From: Roseiarcus sp963835215
GTDB taxonomy: Bacteria; Pseudomonadota; Alphaproteobacteria; Rhizobiales; Beijerinckiaceae
Assembly (NCBI GenBank): GCA_963835215.1
Contig: CAWIES010000001.1
Span: forward strand, 186,001 to 250,000
DNA: 64,000 nucleotides
Reading direction: 5' to 3'
The notes under the pieces are model-generated. The model made no database searches. It saw only the letters and a list, made by a program, of their open reading frames with translations, and had not been told where the DNA came from. Made by a program: the position numbers and the translations under genes. Shown here in pieces: positions 9,868 to 18,298 of the stretch (the stretch's first letter is position 1; every line of letters begins with the position of its first letter).

Positions 9868-10788
9868 ATCGGTCTCCGCCTTGACCGGCGCCAGGATGAG
9901 GGCGCCGACGTCGGCGGGTTGCTCCATCGCGAAAAGATTGCGCGCCAGCGGCTCGGGAGGATCGCGGTCGGCCATGATGAGACCGATGGTGCGCCGCGCG
10001 CGCGGCTCAACGAGTTCGACGGCGCAGGTATGCTTGGGAATGCCGAAGAACTGCAGCACTTGTTTGGGCACGATCGCCGACAATTGCCCGAACCCGGCGT
10101 GCGAAACGAGATTGAAGATCGAATTGGTTTCGACCGCGGGACTAGGGGTCTCGCCGACCGAGCGGAAGACGCCATCGATGATGCGCCGGTTCTGCATATC
10201 GGGCGTCAGCAGGCATAAAGGCTCCGCGGCAGCCTCCTTCCAGGAAATCGTTCGCCGTTTGGCGAAGCGGCCGGAGGCGGGGGTCAGGAAGACATATTCC
10301 TCCTGGTAGATCGGCTTGACCTTCACGCGCTCCAGCGGCTCGCTATCGAGATAGGTGAGGCCGACGTCGAGTTCGAATTCCTCAATGCCGCGTTGAATCC
10401 CTTGCGAGTTTAGGGACAGCACGGTGACGGTCACGAGCGGATAGCGGGCGATGAACGGCGCGGTGAGCTGCGAGACGATCGGCAGGGCGGTTGGAATGGC
10501 GCCGAGTCGCAGCCGGCCGGAGAGCCCCTTGCCCAACGCCTCGATGTCTCGGCGCATGACCTCGGCTTCCGCGAGGATGCGATGGGCGTGCTGCAGGGCG
10601 AGCTCACCCTGCCGCGTCAGACCGACAAAGCGATGGCCGCGCTCGACAATCGGCGCGCCAAGGTCTTCTTCCAGCAGGCGAATTGCGGCCGAAAGCGTCG
10701 GTTGCGTCACGTGACAGACGTCGGCGGCGCGCCCGAAGTGCTTCTCGCGCGCCAAGGCCACAAGATATTCCAATTGCCGCAGCACCAT
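9862..10788 (-). CDS. LysR-family regulator of the fds operon
   Basis: A 308-residue LysR-type regulator. The N-terminal winged helix is clear (HFGRAADVCHVTQPTLSAAI), followed by a substrate-binding domain starting near residue 90 (GRLRLGAIPTALPIVSQL). It sits directly upstream of fdsG on the same strand and diverges from mobA. Formate dehydrogenase clusters of the fds type often carry such a regulator (FdsR in Cupriavidus). Two matching inverted repeats, one before this gene and one overlapping its end, suggest that it controls both itself and fdsGBACD. The effector, probably formate, is not visible in the sequence. Confidence 0.88.
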   Translation of the reverse strand: MVLRQLEYLVALAREKHFGRAADVCHVTQPTLSAAIRLLEEDLGAPIVERGHRFVGLTRQGELALQHAHRILAEAEVMRRDIEALGKGLSGRLRLGAIPTALPIVSQLTAPFIARYPLVTVTVLSLNSQGIQRGIEEFELDVGLTYLDSEPLERVKVKPIYQEEYVFLTPASGRFAKRRTISWKEAAAEPLCLLTPDMQNRRIIDGVFRSVGETPSPAVETNSIFNLVSHAGFGQLSAIVPKQVLQFFGIPKHTCAVELVEPRARRTIGLIMADRDPPEPLARNLFAMEQPADVGALILAPVKAETDR

Positions 10789-10818
10789 GCGCTTAATCTA
10801 GCCGGCGCGGCCGCGAGG

Positions 10819-10837
10819 CGATAGTCCGCCTCTATCG
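10819..10837. promoter_or_regulatory. Second CGATAG-N7-CTATCG operator, lysR/mobA intergenic region
   Basis: CGATAG (10819-10824) and CTATCG (10832-10837) form an inverted repeat with 7-base spacing, identical in arms and spacing to the site before fdsG while the spacer differs. It lies 31 bases upstream of the lysR ATG and about 50 upstream of mobA, so it could serve autoregulation and also affect mobA. Confidence 0.65.
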
Positions 10838-10888
10838 ATCGCAGGCGCGCGTCGATCTTGAATGGTTTGAGGCGAAGGGGCCGCGCTC

Positions 10889-11530
10889 GTGACGAAAGAC
10901 CGCGCTGCGACGATCGGCGTCGTTCTCGCCGGAGGTCTGGCTCGCCGCATGGGCGGGGGCGACAAGTCGATGCGTGAGGTGGGCGGGCGCACGATGCTTG
11001 AACACGTCGTCGCCCGGCTGAAGCCGCAGTGCGACGCGCTCGTGTTGAACGCCAACGGCGATCCCGCACGGTTTTCTTCTCTCGGCCTGCCGGTTATCGC
11101 CGATGCCGTCGAAGGCCATCTCGGCCCGCTCGCCGGCGTGCTTTCGGCGCTCGATTGGGCGGCCGCCAACCGACCCGACGTGGAATGGGTTGTCAGCGCT
11201 GCAAGCGACTGTCCCTTTCTGCCGCGCGATCTCGTTCGACGATTTCATGAGCAGCGCGTCATCGAACAAGCGCAACTCGCTGTCGCAGCCTCGGGCAAGC
11301 AGCGACATCCGGTCATTGGCCTTTGGCCGGTCGGGTTGCGGCGCGAGCTACGACGCGCACTTGTCATCGAAGAAATTCGCAGGGTCGAAAGCTGGACGGC
11401 GCGCTACCGAGTCGTCGCCGTCTCCTGGCCGGCGGAGCCGGTCGACCCGTTTTTCAACGCCAACACCTTAGAGGACATCGCCGAGGCTGAGCGCCTTGCC
11501 CAGCTTCTCGAGGATCACGCCGGGCAGTGA
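10889..11530 (+). CDS. mobA: Molybdenum cofactor guanylyltransferase MobA
   Basis: A 213-residue enzyme that joins GMP to molybdopterin to make the guanine dinucleotide cofactor used by FdsA. The N-terminal nucleotide-binding signature is complete: GVVLAGGLARRMGGGDKSM. AASDCPFLP holds the metal-binding aspartate, and FFNANTLEDI is the typical C-terminal element. It diverges from the fds regulator with about 100 bases between, which contain an operator copy, so cofactor synthesis may be switched on together with the dehydrogenase. Confidence 0.93.
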   Translation: MTKDRAATIGVVLAGGLARRMGGGDKSMREVGGRTMLEHVVARLKPQCDALVLNANGDPARFSSLGLPVIADAVEGHLGPLAGVLSALDWAAANRPDVEWVVSAASDCPFLPRDLVRRFHEQRVIEQAQLAVAASGKQRHPVIGLWPVGLRRELRRALVIEEIRRVESWTARYRVVAVSWPAEPVDPFFNANTLEDIAEAERLAQLLEDHAGQ

Positions 11531-11868
11531 AGCTCGTAGGAAGCAGACGCAGACGCTGACGCCGACGCGGTTGACGGCGCTGACGCGCGCCGCCACGCCC
11601 GCTCGCAAGACGTCCCCGATCTTGAAATCGAGCGTCGCGATCTCGCCTCCAAGACAGCAAATTGCGCGCCTTGCGCTGGCGACGAGCCTGCCCGGGAGAA
11701 CCGCGCGCGCGCCTGACCGTCATCGCCCTCTCGCCGAAGAGACCGCCCCGGCAAGCGTCGTCCCATCGCGCCGCGCGTCTTGACTCGCGCAGCGAGTTGC
11801 GCAAAACTCTAACTAGTCGAGAGAATATTTCATATAGCTAGAATTTATGCCACCTTTGGAGCCCGAAA
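11531..11868. other. Intergenic region mobA to IclR gene, no gene seen
   Basis: About 340 bases without a convincing coding frame. The first 80 bases hold short imperfect GACGC/CTGACGC runs (around 11545-11590). The last 70 bases become AT-rich, with CTAACTAG and ATATAGCTAG elements around 11810-11845, which is where a promoter for the IclR gene would be expected. I could not define a clean operator. Confidence 0.5.
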
Positions 11869-12681
11869 TTGGCGAATGAGGACTATGAAGAGGTGGCGGG
11901 GGACGTCGTGCCGTCGATGGCCACGCGCATCCGTTCGGTGGCGCGGGCGGCGAGATTGATCAGGTTTGCGGCGGAGAACCCGTCGGGCATCTGCGCGGAA
12001 GACGCGCGCGCGCACCTGGGCGTTTCGCTGGCGACCGCCTATCACATCCTCAACACGCTGGCCGATGAGGGCATGCTCTCGAAGCGGGATCGTCGGTTCT
12101 TCCTCGGCCCGACCGCCGGCCTAATCGCGGACGCGTACTCCCGATCGGAGTCCACGCCCCCATATCTGCTCGCGCCGCTGGCGCAGTTGGCTCGCACTCT
12201 GGGCGAGACCACCAACCTGTGCATCTGGCGCAACGGCGCCATCGTCGAGGTCGCGGTATTTGAGGGCGGCAAGCCGCTTCAGGTTGGCGGACGAAATGGC
12301 GTCGTGCAGACGGATTTGCACGCCAGAGCGTCAGGCAAGCTGCTTCTCGCGGAGCTCAGCGACAAAGAACTCAGGAACTACGTCGCGGTTCACCCGCTGA
12401 TCGCGCGTACGTCAAAGACGATCACCGACTTTGAAACGCTTCGCCAGGAACTCGCTGTCATCCGCGAGCGCGGATGGGCGGCGGAGTACGACGAATGCGA
12501 CGCCGGCGTCGCGTGTCTGGCGGTTTCGGTCTCTGGCGACGCGATCGCCGGCGAGGCGGCCTACACGATCGGAGCGCCGACATGGCGACTTGTCCAGAAC
12601 GAAGACGAATACCGCCTCGCGTTGTTCAAGGCGGCCAGGGAGGCGACAGCCAAGGCGGCTCCCGCAAGGGCGGCAGAGTAG
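11869..12681 (+). CDS. IclR-family transcriptional regulator
   Basis: A 270-residue IclR-type regulator. The N-terminal winged helix covers about residues 20-80 (SGICAEDARAHLGVSLATAY). The effector domain begins near residue 95 with LAPLAQLARTLGETTNLCIW and includes LHARASGKLLLAELS and YDECDAGVACLAVSV. The start is TTG 11869, with GGAG seven bases upstream; an internal ATG at residue 18 is possible. It lies immediately upstream of, and co-directional with, the aminotransferase/ABC transporter operon and is the obvious candidate regulator for it. The ligand is unknown. Confidence 0.88.
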   Translation: MANEDYEEVAGDVVPSMATRIRSVARAARLIRFAAENPSGICAEDARAHLGVSLATAYHILNTLADEGMLSKRDRRFFLGPTAGLIADAYSRSESTPPYLLAPLAQLARTLGETTNLCIWRNGAIVEVAVFEGGKPLQVGGRNGVVQTDLHARASGKLLLAELSDKELRNYVAVHPLIARTSKTITDFETLRQELAVIRERGWAAEYDECDAGVACLAVSVSGDAIAGEAAYTIGAPTWRLVQNEDEYRLALFKAAREATAKAAPARAAE

Positions 12682-12766
12682 TCCGATGACCAATATCGAT
12701 CAGGAAACGCACCAAAGCGCTTCGACGACACAGCGGAAGAATCCGCGGCGCGAAACAGGAGCCCAG

Positions 12767-14083
12767 ATGACGACGCAAGTTTTGGACGGTTGGACGGAAG
12801 AAAGAATAGCGCGCGCCCGCCGCGTCATCCCCAACGGGGCGTCCTCCGCGTGGCGATCCGTACACGGTGAAGCCATCGTACGCGCCCAGGGCGCTTACTT
12901 GTGGAACGCCGAGGGCCGCCGATACATCGACTGCCTGTGCGCTTGGGGCCCCATCGTCATCGGGCACTGCGACCCGCGCATCAACCAGGCCGTCGTCGAC
13001 AGCATCAATACGGTGGATTTGAACGCGGTCGGCCCCCATGCTGGCGAAGTCGAACTGGCCGAAGCCATCTGCGAGGTGATGCCCTGCGCCGAGAAGGTTG
13101 CCTTCTGTCAGTCGGGAACTGACACGACGCTTCATACGGTTCATGCGGTCCGGGCGTTTACCGGTAAGCGGAAACTCCTGAAATTCCATGGCTCCTACCA
13201 CGGTTGGCACGATTCGCTGGCGGTCGGCGTGCGCTACAACGCGGCCGGCGCGCGTGGTCGCAGTCTGACGGAGCCGGAGGGCGCTGGTCTCCATCCCGGC
13301 GCGCTCAGCGACGTGATCGTCGTCGAGTGGAACGATCTGGCGGCCGTCGCCGATGTGTTCGCGGCGCGCGCGGACGAGTTGGCCGGCGTCGTGTGCGAGC
13401 CCTACGCGCAGGGCTTCGGCTGCGTCGCCCCGGCGCCGGGATTCCTCGAAGGCATCCGGGCTCTTTGCACCAAGCACGGCGTTCCGCTCGTGTTCGACGA
13501 AGTCAAAACCGGCTTTCGTCATCACGTCGGCGGATACCAGGCGCTGTGTGGCGTGACGCCCGACATCACGGCGTTCAGCAAAGCGCTTGGCAACGGCTTC
13601 GCCATCGGCGGCGTCGCCGGACGCGACGAGATCATGTCGGTCTTCGAGATCGGCCACAATGGAATGGAGGCGATCTGGGACGGAACCAGCAACGCCAGCC
13701 CGTACGCGATGGCTGCGGGTCTCGCGACGCTGAGCATTCTCCGCGATGGCGGCATCGCGCGTCTCAATGCGCTCGGCGAGCGCATGCGCCAAGGGCTGCG
13801 CGAAGCGATCGCCGCCACCGGCGCTGTGGCCACTGTCGCAGGCGTTGGCGCCTCGTGGATGGTCTACTTTCTGCCCGCCGCGCCCAAGAACTATCGCGAG
13901 GCCCTCCTCAACAACGCCAAGCAGGCAACTGTCTATAACCGCGCCATGCGCGAGGCCGGCATCATGGAGCCGCTGGTTGGCCTCGGCGATCGTCGTCTTT
14001 GCCTTGCGATGACCGAGGACGACGTCGATGAGACCATTGGGGCGGCTCGCCGCGCCCTGTCGAAGGCGAAGGGGGCGCAATGA
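12767..14083 (+). CDS. Class III PLP aminotransferase (glutamate-1-semialdehyde mutase-like), copy 1
   Basis: A 438-residue fold-type I PLP enzyme of the class III aminotransferase family, close to glutamate-1-semialdehyde 2,1-aminomutase in its N-terminal wording (ARRVIPNGASSAWRS). The PLP lysine is K272 in FSKALGNGF. VFDEVKTGFRHH and KFHGSYHGWHD are the cofactor-pocket motifs. The start chosen is ATG 12767, preceded by AGGAG; an upstream ATG at 12686 would add 27 polar residues. It opens the operon after the IclR gene. A second, clearly related copy follows at 15048. It is unlikely to serve haem synthesis, given its place in a transport and catabolic operon; the amino donor or acceptor is unknown. 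Confidence 0.88.
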   Translation: MTTQVLDGWTEERIARARRVIPNGASSAWRSVHGEAIVRAQGAYLWNAEGRRYIDCLCAWGPIVIGHCDPRINQAVVDSINTVDLNAVGPHAGEVELAEAICEVMPCAEKVAFCQSGTDTTLHTVHAVRAFTGKRKLLKFHGSYHGWHDSLAVGVRYNAAGARGRSLTEPEGAGLHPGALSDVIVVEWNDLAAVADVFAARADELAGVVCEPYAQGFGCVAPAPGFLEGIRALCTKHGVPLVFDEVKTGFRHHVGGYQALCGVTPDITAFSKALGNGFAIGGVAGRDEIMSVFEIGHNGMEAIWDGTSNASPYAMAAGLATLSILRDGGIARLNALGERMRQGLREAIAATGAVATVAGVGASWMVYFLPAAPKNYREALLNNAKQATVYNRAMREAGIMEPLVGLGDRRLCLAMTEDDVDETIGAARRALSKAKGAQ

Positions 14084-15051
14084 TCCCCTCCGCCCAGGCC
14101 TTCGCAGAAAGCGACGACGCGTCCCAGCGGCCACCCCGCGACTTTGTCGGCTATGGGCCGACGCCGCCGCGCGTGGAGTGGCCGGGCGGGGCGCGTCTCG
14201 CACTGCAAATCGTCCTCAACTACGAGGAGGGGTCTGAGCGTTCGTACCCGATGGGAGACGCCGAGAACGAGGGCTTCCACGAATTCCCCCAGGTTCTGAA
14301 GGGACAGCGAGACCTCGATGTCGAGTCCGTCTACGAATACGGATCGCGAGCGGGTGTCTGGCGTCTTTTCAGAATCTTCGAGAATTCTGGCGCGCCGATC
14401 ACTTGCTTCGCGACGGCTGTCGCGCTCGCCCGCAATCCAGCGGTGGCTGCGAAGCTCGTCGCGCGAAACGACGAAGTCGCTGCGCACGGCTTCCGGTGGC
14501 TGGAGCATTACGAACTCTCCCGCGAGGACGAGCGGGAATGGATACGCCGCACGGTCGTCGCCCTGACGTCCGCGGTCGGGCGGCGCCCCCTTGGCTGGTA
14601 TTGCCGGCAGATGAGTTGCCATACCCGCGAGCTGCTCGTCGAACATGGCGGGTTTGAGTACGACTCGGACGCCTACAACGACGACCTGCCGTATTGGACG
14701 AGCGTCGGGGGCAAATCGCATCTCGTGGTGCCCTACACACTGACGGTCAACGACGCGCATTTCCTTCTCGCGCCGACTTTCGCCAACCCGGACGATTTCT
14801 TCGAATATGGTCGCCGCGCCATCGATCGGCTTTGCCGCGATGGCGACGATTTTCCGCGCATGATGTCGATCGGCTTGCATGCCCGCATCGCCGGACAGCC
14901 GGCGCGCGCCGACGCGGTTGCTCGCCTGATCGACTACGCCGCGCAGCGCGACGACGTTTGGATTGCGCGCCGCATCGATATCGCGCGCGCATTCGCGCGG
15001 CAGATTCCACCTGGCAACGTCGCCGCATCCTCGTCGGGGGAGCGGATTTGA
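14080..15051 (+). CDS. PuuE/polysaccharide-deacetylase family hydrolase
   Basis: A 323-residue NodB-fold protein of the allantoinase PuuE branch. LNYEEGSERSYPMGD near residue 50 and EVAAHGFRWLEHYEL near 130 match the family, as does GWYCRQMSCHTRELL. Members hydrolyse C-N bonds in N-acyl groups or cyclic amides. True allantoinase activity is doubtful here because no other purine gene is present. The ATG overlaps the upstream aminotransferase stop (ATGA) and the stop overlaps the next aminotransferase (TTGA), so three genes are coupled. A step that releases an amine or an acid for the flanking aminotransferases is an inference. Confidence 0.82.
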   Translation: MIPSAQAFAESDDASQRPPRDFVGYGPTPPRVEWPGGARLALQIVLNYEEGSERSYPMGDAENEGFHEFPQVLKGQRDLDVESVYEYGSRAGVWRLFRIFENSGAPITCFATAVALARNPAVAAKLVARNDEVAAHGFRWLEHYELSREDEREWIRRTVVALTSAVGRRPLGWYCRQMSCHTRELLVEHGGFEYDSDAYNDDLPYWTSVGGKSHLVVPYTLTVNDAHFLLAPTFANPDDFFEYGRRAIDRLCRDGDDFPRMMSIGLHARIAGQPARADAVARLIDYAAQRDDVWIARRIDIARAFARQIPPGNVAASSSGERI

Positions 15052-16340
15052 ATATCAACGCGACATCTCGCTACGTCGAACGCGCTGAGCGCGTGCTGCC
15101 CGGGGGCGCGTCCGGCAGTTGGCGCAGCTCCGACATGCAAGTTATCGAGCGAACGCAAGGCGCTTATGTCTGGACGGCTGACGGCCAACGCCACATCGAC
15201 TTCATCCTCGCGTGGGGGACGGTGGTGGTCGGACACAGCGATCCGCGCGTCAATCGCGCGGTCTGCGACGCCGTCGCCCTCTGCGACATCACAACCATCG
15301 GCCCGCAGCGCGGCGAGGTGGAGCTTGCCGAGCGGATTTGCAACGTGATGCCGTCGGCGGAGGTCGTCGCGTTCTGTCTTTCCGGCACAGAAGCGACGCT
15401 CCACGCCGTGCAGTTGGCAAGGGCCGCGACCGGCCGCCAAAAACTGCTCAAGTTCCACGGATCTTATCACGGGTGGCACGACATGCTTGCTGTGGGCGTG
15501 CGCGCGGCGCCCGGACGGGAAGATCGCGTCGGCTTGAATGTTCCCGAGAGCGCCGGCATCCACCCTGGAGCCGCCGCCGACGTCATCGTGCTGCCGTGGA
15601 ACGATCAGGCCGCTCTTGAAGATTGCTTTTCGACCAACGGCGGACAGCTTGCTGCGGCGTTTTGCGAACCGTATGTGCAAAGCTATGGCTGCGCAGCCGC
15701 GGCGCCCGGCTTTCTCGAACGACTTCGCGAGTTGTGCACGCGCTCCGGCGTCCCGCTGGTATTCGACGAGGTGAAGACCGCCTTCCGTCACCACCTGGGC
15801 GGATATCAAGCCATCTGCGGCGTGACGCCTGACATCACCACGTTCAGCAAGGCGCTCGGCAACGGCTTTTCAGTCGGCGGACTTGCTGGCCGGCGCGGCT
15901 TGATGGACGGATTCCGGGCAGGGCGCGAGGCCGGCGCGGTCATGGACGGGACGAGCAACGCCAGTCCTTACGCGATGGCCGCGGGGATCGCGACGTTCGA
16001 CATATTGGCCGATGGCGGGATCGAGCGGCTCCGCGATCTTGGCGATCGGATGCGAGAAGGTCTGCGCAGAGAGATCGCCGACAGCGGTGTGACGGCGTGC
16101 GTCTCGGGTACGGGCGGGTCGTGGGCGATCTACATGCTGCAGGCGCCTCCGCGCAACTATGCCGAGGCGCTAAGCCAAGATGCCGCCCGCATGAGCGAAT
16201 ACAATCGCGAGCTTCGGTCGCGGTCGATTATCGAACCGCTCGTCGCGCTGGCGGATCGCCGCCTGTGTATGGCGACCAGCGAAGACGACGTGGACGAGAC
16301 GCTGGCGGCGGCCGGCCAAGCGCTGCGGGCCGTCAAATGA
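15048..16340 (+). CDS. Class III PLP aminotransferase (glutamate-1-semialdehyde mutase-like), copy 2
   Basis: A 430-residue paralogue of the enzyme at 12767. The two share long stretches, such as HHxGGYQAxCGVTPDIT, FSKALGNGF and DGTSNASPYAMAAG. The PLP lysine is K268. The start is TTG 15048, overlapping the deacetylase TGA, with GGGGGAG upstream; the frame is open further back only as a shadow of the deacetylase gene. Two copies in one operon suggest either two transamination steps or a hetero-oligomer; the sequence does not decide. Its stop overlaps the first permease gene (ATGA). Confidence 0.87.
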   Translation: MNINATSRYVERAERVLPGGASGSWRSSDMQVIERTQGAYVWTADGQRHIDFILAWGTVVVGHSDPRVNRAVCDAVALCDITTIGPQRGEVELAERICNVMPSAEVVAFCLSGTEATLHAVQLARAATGRQKLLKFHGSYHGWHDMLAVGVRAAPGREDRVGLNVPESAGIHPGAAADVIVLPWNDQAALEDCFSTNGGQLAAAFCEPYVQSYGCAAAAPGFLERLRELCTRSGVPLVFDEVKTAFRHHLGGYQAICGVTPDITTFSKALGNGFSVGGLAGRRGLMDGFRAGREAGAVMDGTSNASPYAMAAGIATFDILADGGIERLRDLGDRMREGLRREIADSGVTACVSGTGGSWAIYMLQAPPRNYAEALSQDAARMSEYNRELRSRSIIEPLVALADRRLCMATSEDDVDETLAAAGQALRAVK

Positions 16341-17359
16341 ATTGGGCGTCCTACATCCTGCGACGCACGGGACTCGCCTTCCTCCAGGTGGCCGCGATCT
16401 GGTTGCTCACCTTCACGATCCTCCGCCTCATCCCGGCTAATCCGGCCTATCGCATCGCTGGTTTCAACACATCGCCGGAAAACATCCAACGGATCGAAGC
16501 CGAGCTCGGGCTCAACAAGCCGATATGGGCGCAGATGTGGGACTACGTCGTCGCCTTGCTTCATGGCGACATGGGTCACTCACTCTCAACCGGCAGCAAT
16601 GTGTGGGACGACCTCACCCAGAGGGTTCCCGCCACCGTCGAGTTGGTGTGGCTCGGTCTGACCGTGGCGACCCTCATCGCCATCCCGCTGGGCGTCTGGA
16701 CAACTCGGCGCAACGGCGGCTTCGCCCAACGCGCCGTTCGCGCCTATTCGCTCTTGGCGGGCTCGCAGCCCGACTATTGGTGGGCGTTGGCGTTGGTCTT
16801 CATTTTCTTCGTATGCCTGAAGATCGCCCCCGGGCCGGTCGGGCGCCTCCCCATCGGGTTGTTGCCGCCAACCCGCATATCCGGCTCGTACGTCCTCGAC
16901 AGCATCCTGACCGGCAACTGGGTCACGCTACGCGCGTCGCTCGCTCAGTTGGTTCTGCCAATCGCCACCATCGTCATCGTCTACATGCCATCGATACTGA
17001 AGATGACGATCGCCAGTTATCGCGACGCTATGAACGCCAACTCGATCCGGTTGATGCGCGCATCGGGCGTCGGCGAATTCCACGTTTCGATGATCACTCT
17101 GCGGCTGGCCTCGCCGCCGATCGTGACAACGGTGGGGATCGCCGCCGCGTACCTGCTCGGAGCGGCGGCGCTGATCGAGACCGTCTTCGGCATCAATGGC
17201 GCGGCCAGATACGCGGTTAAGGCGGCGATCGTCTCGGACTACCCCGGTATGCAGGGCGTGGTCCTGGCGATCTCCTCGCTGGCCGCATTCGCGTACCTCG
17301 TCACCGACATCGTTCAACTGTCTCTGGACCCACGACTTCGCTCAGCAGGCGCCGAATGA
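16337..17359 (+). CDS. Dipeptide/oligopeptide-type ABC transporter permease (DppB-like)
   Basis: A 340-residue inner-membrane permease with the standard DppB N terminus (ILRRTGLAFLQVAAIWLLTF), about six membrane spans and the periplasmic loop containing LGLNKPIWAQMWDYV. The ATPase-coupling EAA region reads SIRLMRASGVGEFHV. The start is ATG 16337, overlapping the aminotransferase stop; the longer open frame upstream lies inside that gene. It pairs with the permease at 17356, and the binding protein follows. Confidence 0.9.
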   Translation: MNWASYILRRTGLAFLQVAAIWLLTFTILRLIPANPAYRIAGFNTSPENIQRIEAELGLNKPIWAQMWDYVVALLHGDMGHSLSTGSNVWDDLTQRVPATVELVWLGLTVATLIAIPLGVWTTRRNGGFAQRAVRAYSLLAGSQPDYWWALALVFIFFVCLKIAPGPVGRLPIGLLPPTRISGSYVLDSILTGNWVTLRASLAQLVLPIATIVIVYMPSILKMTIASYRDAMNANSIRLMRASGVGEFHVSMITLRLASPPIVTTVGIAAAYLLGAAALIETVFGINGAARYAVKAAIVSDYPGMQGVVLAISSLAAFAYLVTDIVQLSLDPRLRSAGAE

Positions 17360-18255
17360 CCAACGGCCACGCGACACCCGTGCTCGGCGGCCTGGCGACG
17401 GCAGGCGGACGTTCCAGTGGCGGCGCCCGCGGTCTGCTCGAGCGAGCCTGGCAAGACAAGCAGCTTGTGGTCGCAGCGTCGTTCGTGCTGCTCGAAATGC
17501 TGCTGATCCCATTCGCGCCGCTGATCGCGCCCTACAACCCGATCAATGCGTCGCTCGAGGACAAGTTGCTTCCACCAAGCTGGGTGCACCTGCTGGGCAC
17601 CGACAGCAACGGGTCCGATATTTTTAGCCGCCTCATCTTTGCGCCGAGGATCGACCTCGTCGTCGCCATCGCGGCGACGCTGATCGCGGCGAGCGTGGGT
17701 ACGCCGTTCGGCATCGTTGCGGGTTATCTCAAGGGCGCTCTTGGCGAGTCGCTCGTGCGCGTCGGCGACGTCATTCTCACGTTCCCAGTGTTCGTCCTTG
17801 CGCTCGTGGTCGTCGCGGCGTTCGGGCAGGGGCAGGTCCAGACCATTCTCGTTGTCGGGTTTGTTCAGGCGCCAATATATCTTCGGCTGATGTACGGCGT
17901 GAGCGCGGCTCTCGCGCGCAGGGGGTTTGTCGAGTCTGCGCGGCTTTCAGGCGCAAGCACAATCCGCATCATCGTGCGGCACATTCTGCCCAATGCGTTC
18001 GGTCCACTGTTTGTACAGATCTCGATCACGATTGGCCTGTCGATCCTGCTCGTCTCCGGACTGAGTTTCGTCGGCGCCGGCATCCAGGCGCCGACCCCCG
18101 AATGGGGCTCGATGATCGCGACTGGCTCCCTGAATCTGGTCCTTGGCTTTTGGTGGCCCTCGGTTTTTCCCGGAATTGCCATCGGAGTCACGGTCTTGGG
18201 GTTCGCGCTGCTGTCCGAACGGCTGGCGGCGCTACTCGAGCCAGATACCGCCTAG
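17356..18255 (+). CDS. Dipeptide/oligopeptide-type ABC transporter permease (DppC-like)
   Basis: A 299-residue second permease of the importer. The N-terminal segment LVVAASFVLLEMLLIPFAP and the DppC landmarks LLGTDSNGSDIFSRLIFAPR and GFVESARLSGASTIRIIVRH (the coupling loop) are present. An ATGA overlap joins it to the first permease. The Dpp/Opp family imports peptides but also nickel, opines and glycosides, so the family alone does not name the substrate. Confidence 0.9.
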   Translation: MTNGHATPVLGGLATAGGRSSGGARGLLERAWQDKQLVVAASFVLLEMLLIPFAPLIAPYNPINASLEDKLLPPSWVHLLGTDSNGSDIFSRLIFAPRIDLVVAIAATLIAASVGTPFGIVAGYLKGALGESLVRVGDVILTFPVFVLALVVVAAFGQGQVQTILVVGFVQAPIYLRLMYGVSAALARRGFVESARLSGASTIRIIVRHILPNAFGPLFVQISITIGLSILLVSGLSFVGAGIQAPTPEWGSMIATGSLNLVLGFWWPSVFPGIAIGVTVLGFALLSERLAALLEPDTA

Positions 18256-18298
18256 GGGGCGTGCGTCTCTTCTTCCCCTCAACAGAAAGGACATAGCC

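Noticed and set aside
11540..11600. Short GACGC/CTGACGC repeats after mobA
   Set aside because: Irregular unit and spacing, no unique spacers; not a CRISPR or a proper tandem repeat.
12626..14203. Long open frame on the minus strand opposite the first aminotransferase
   Set aside because: It is a GC-rich antisense shadow: rich in Arg, His and Ala, no family motif, and it crosses gene boundaries of clearly real plus-strand genes.
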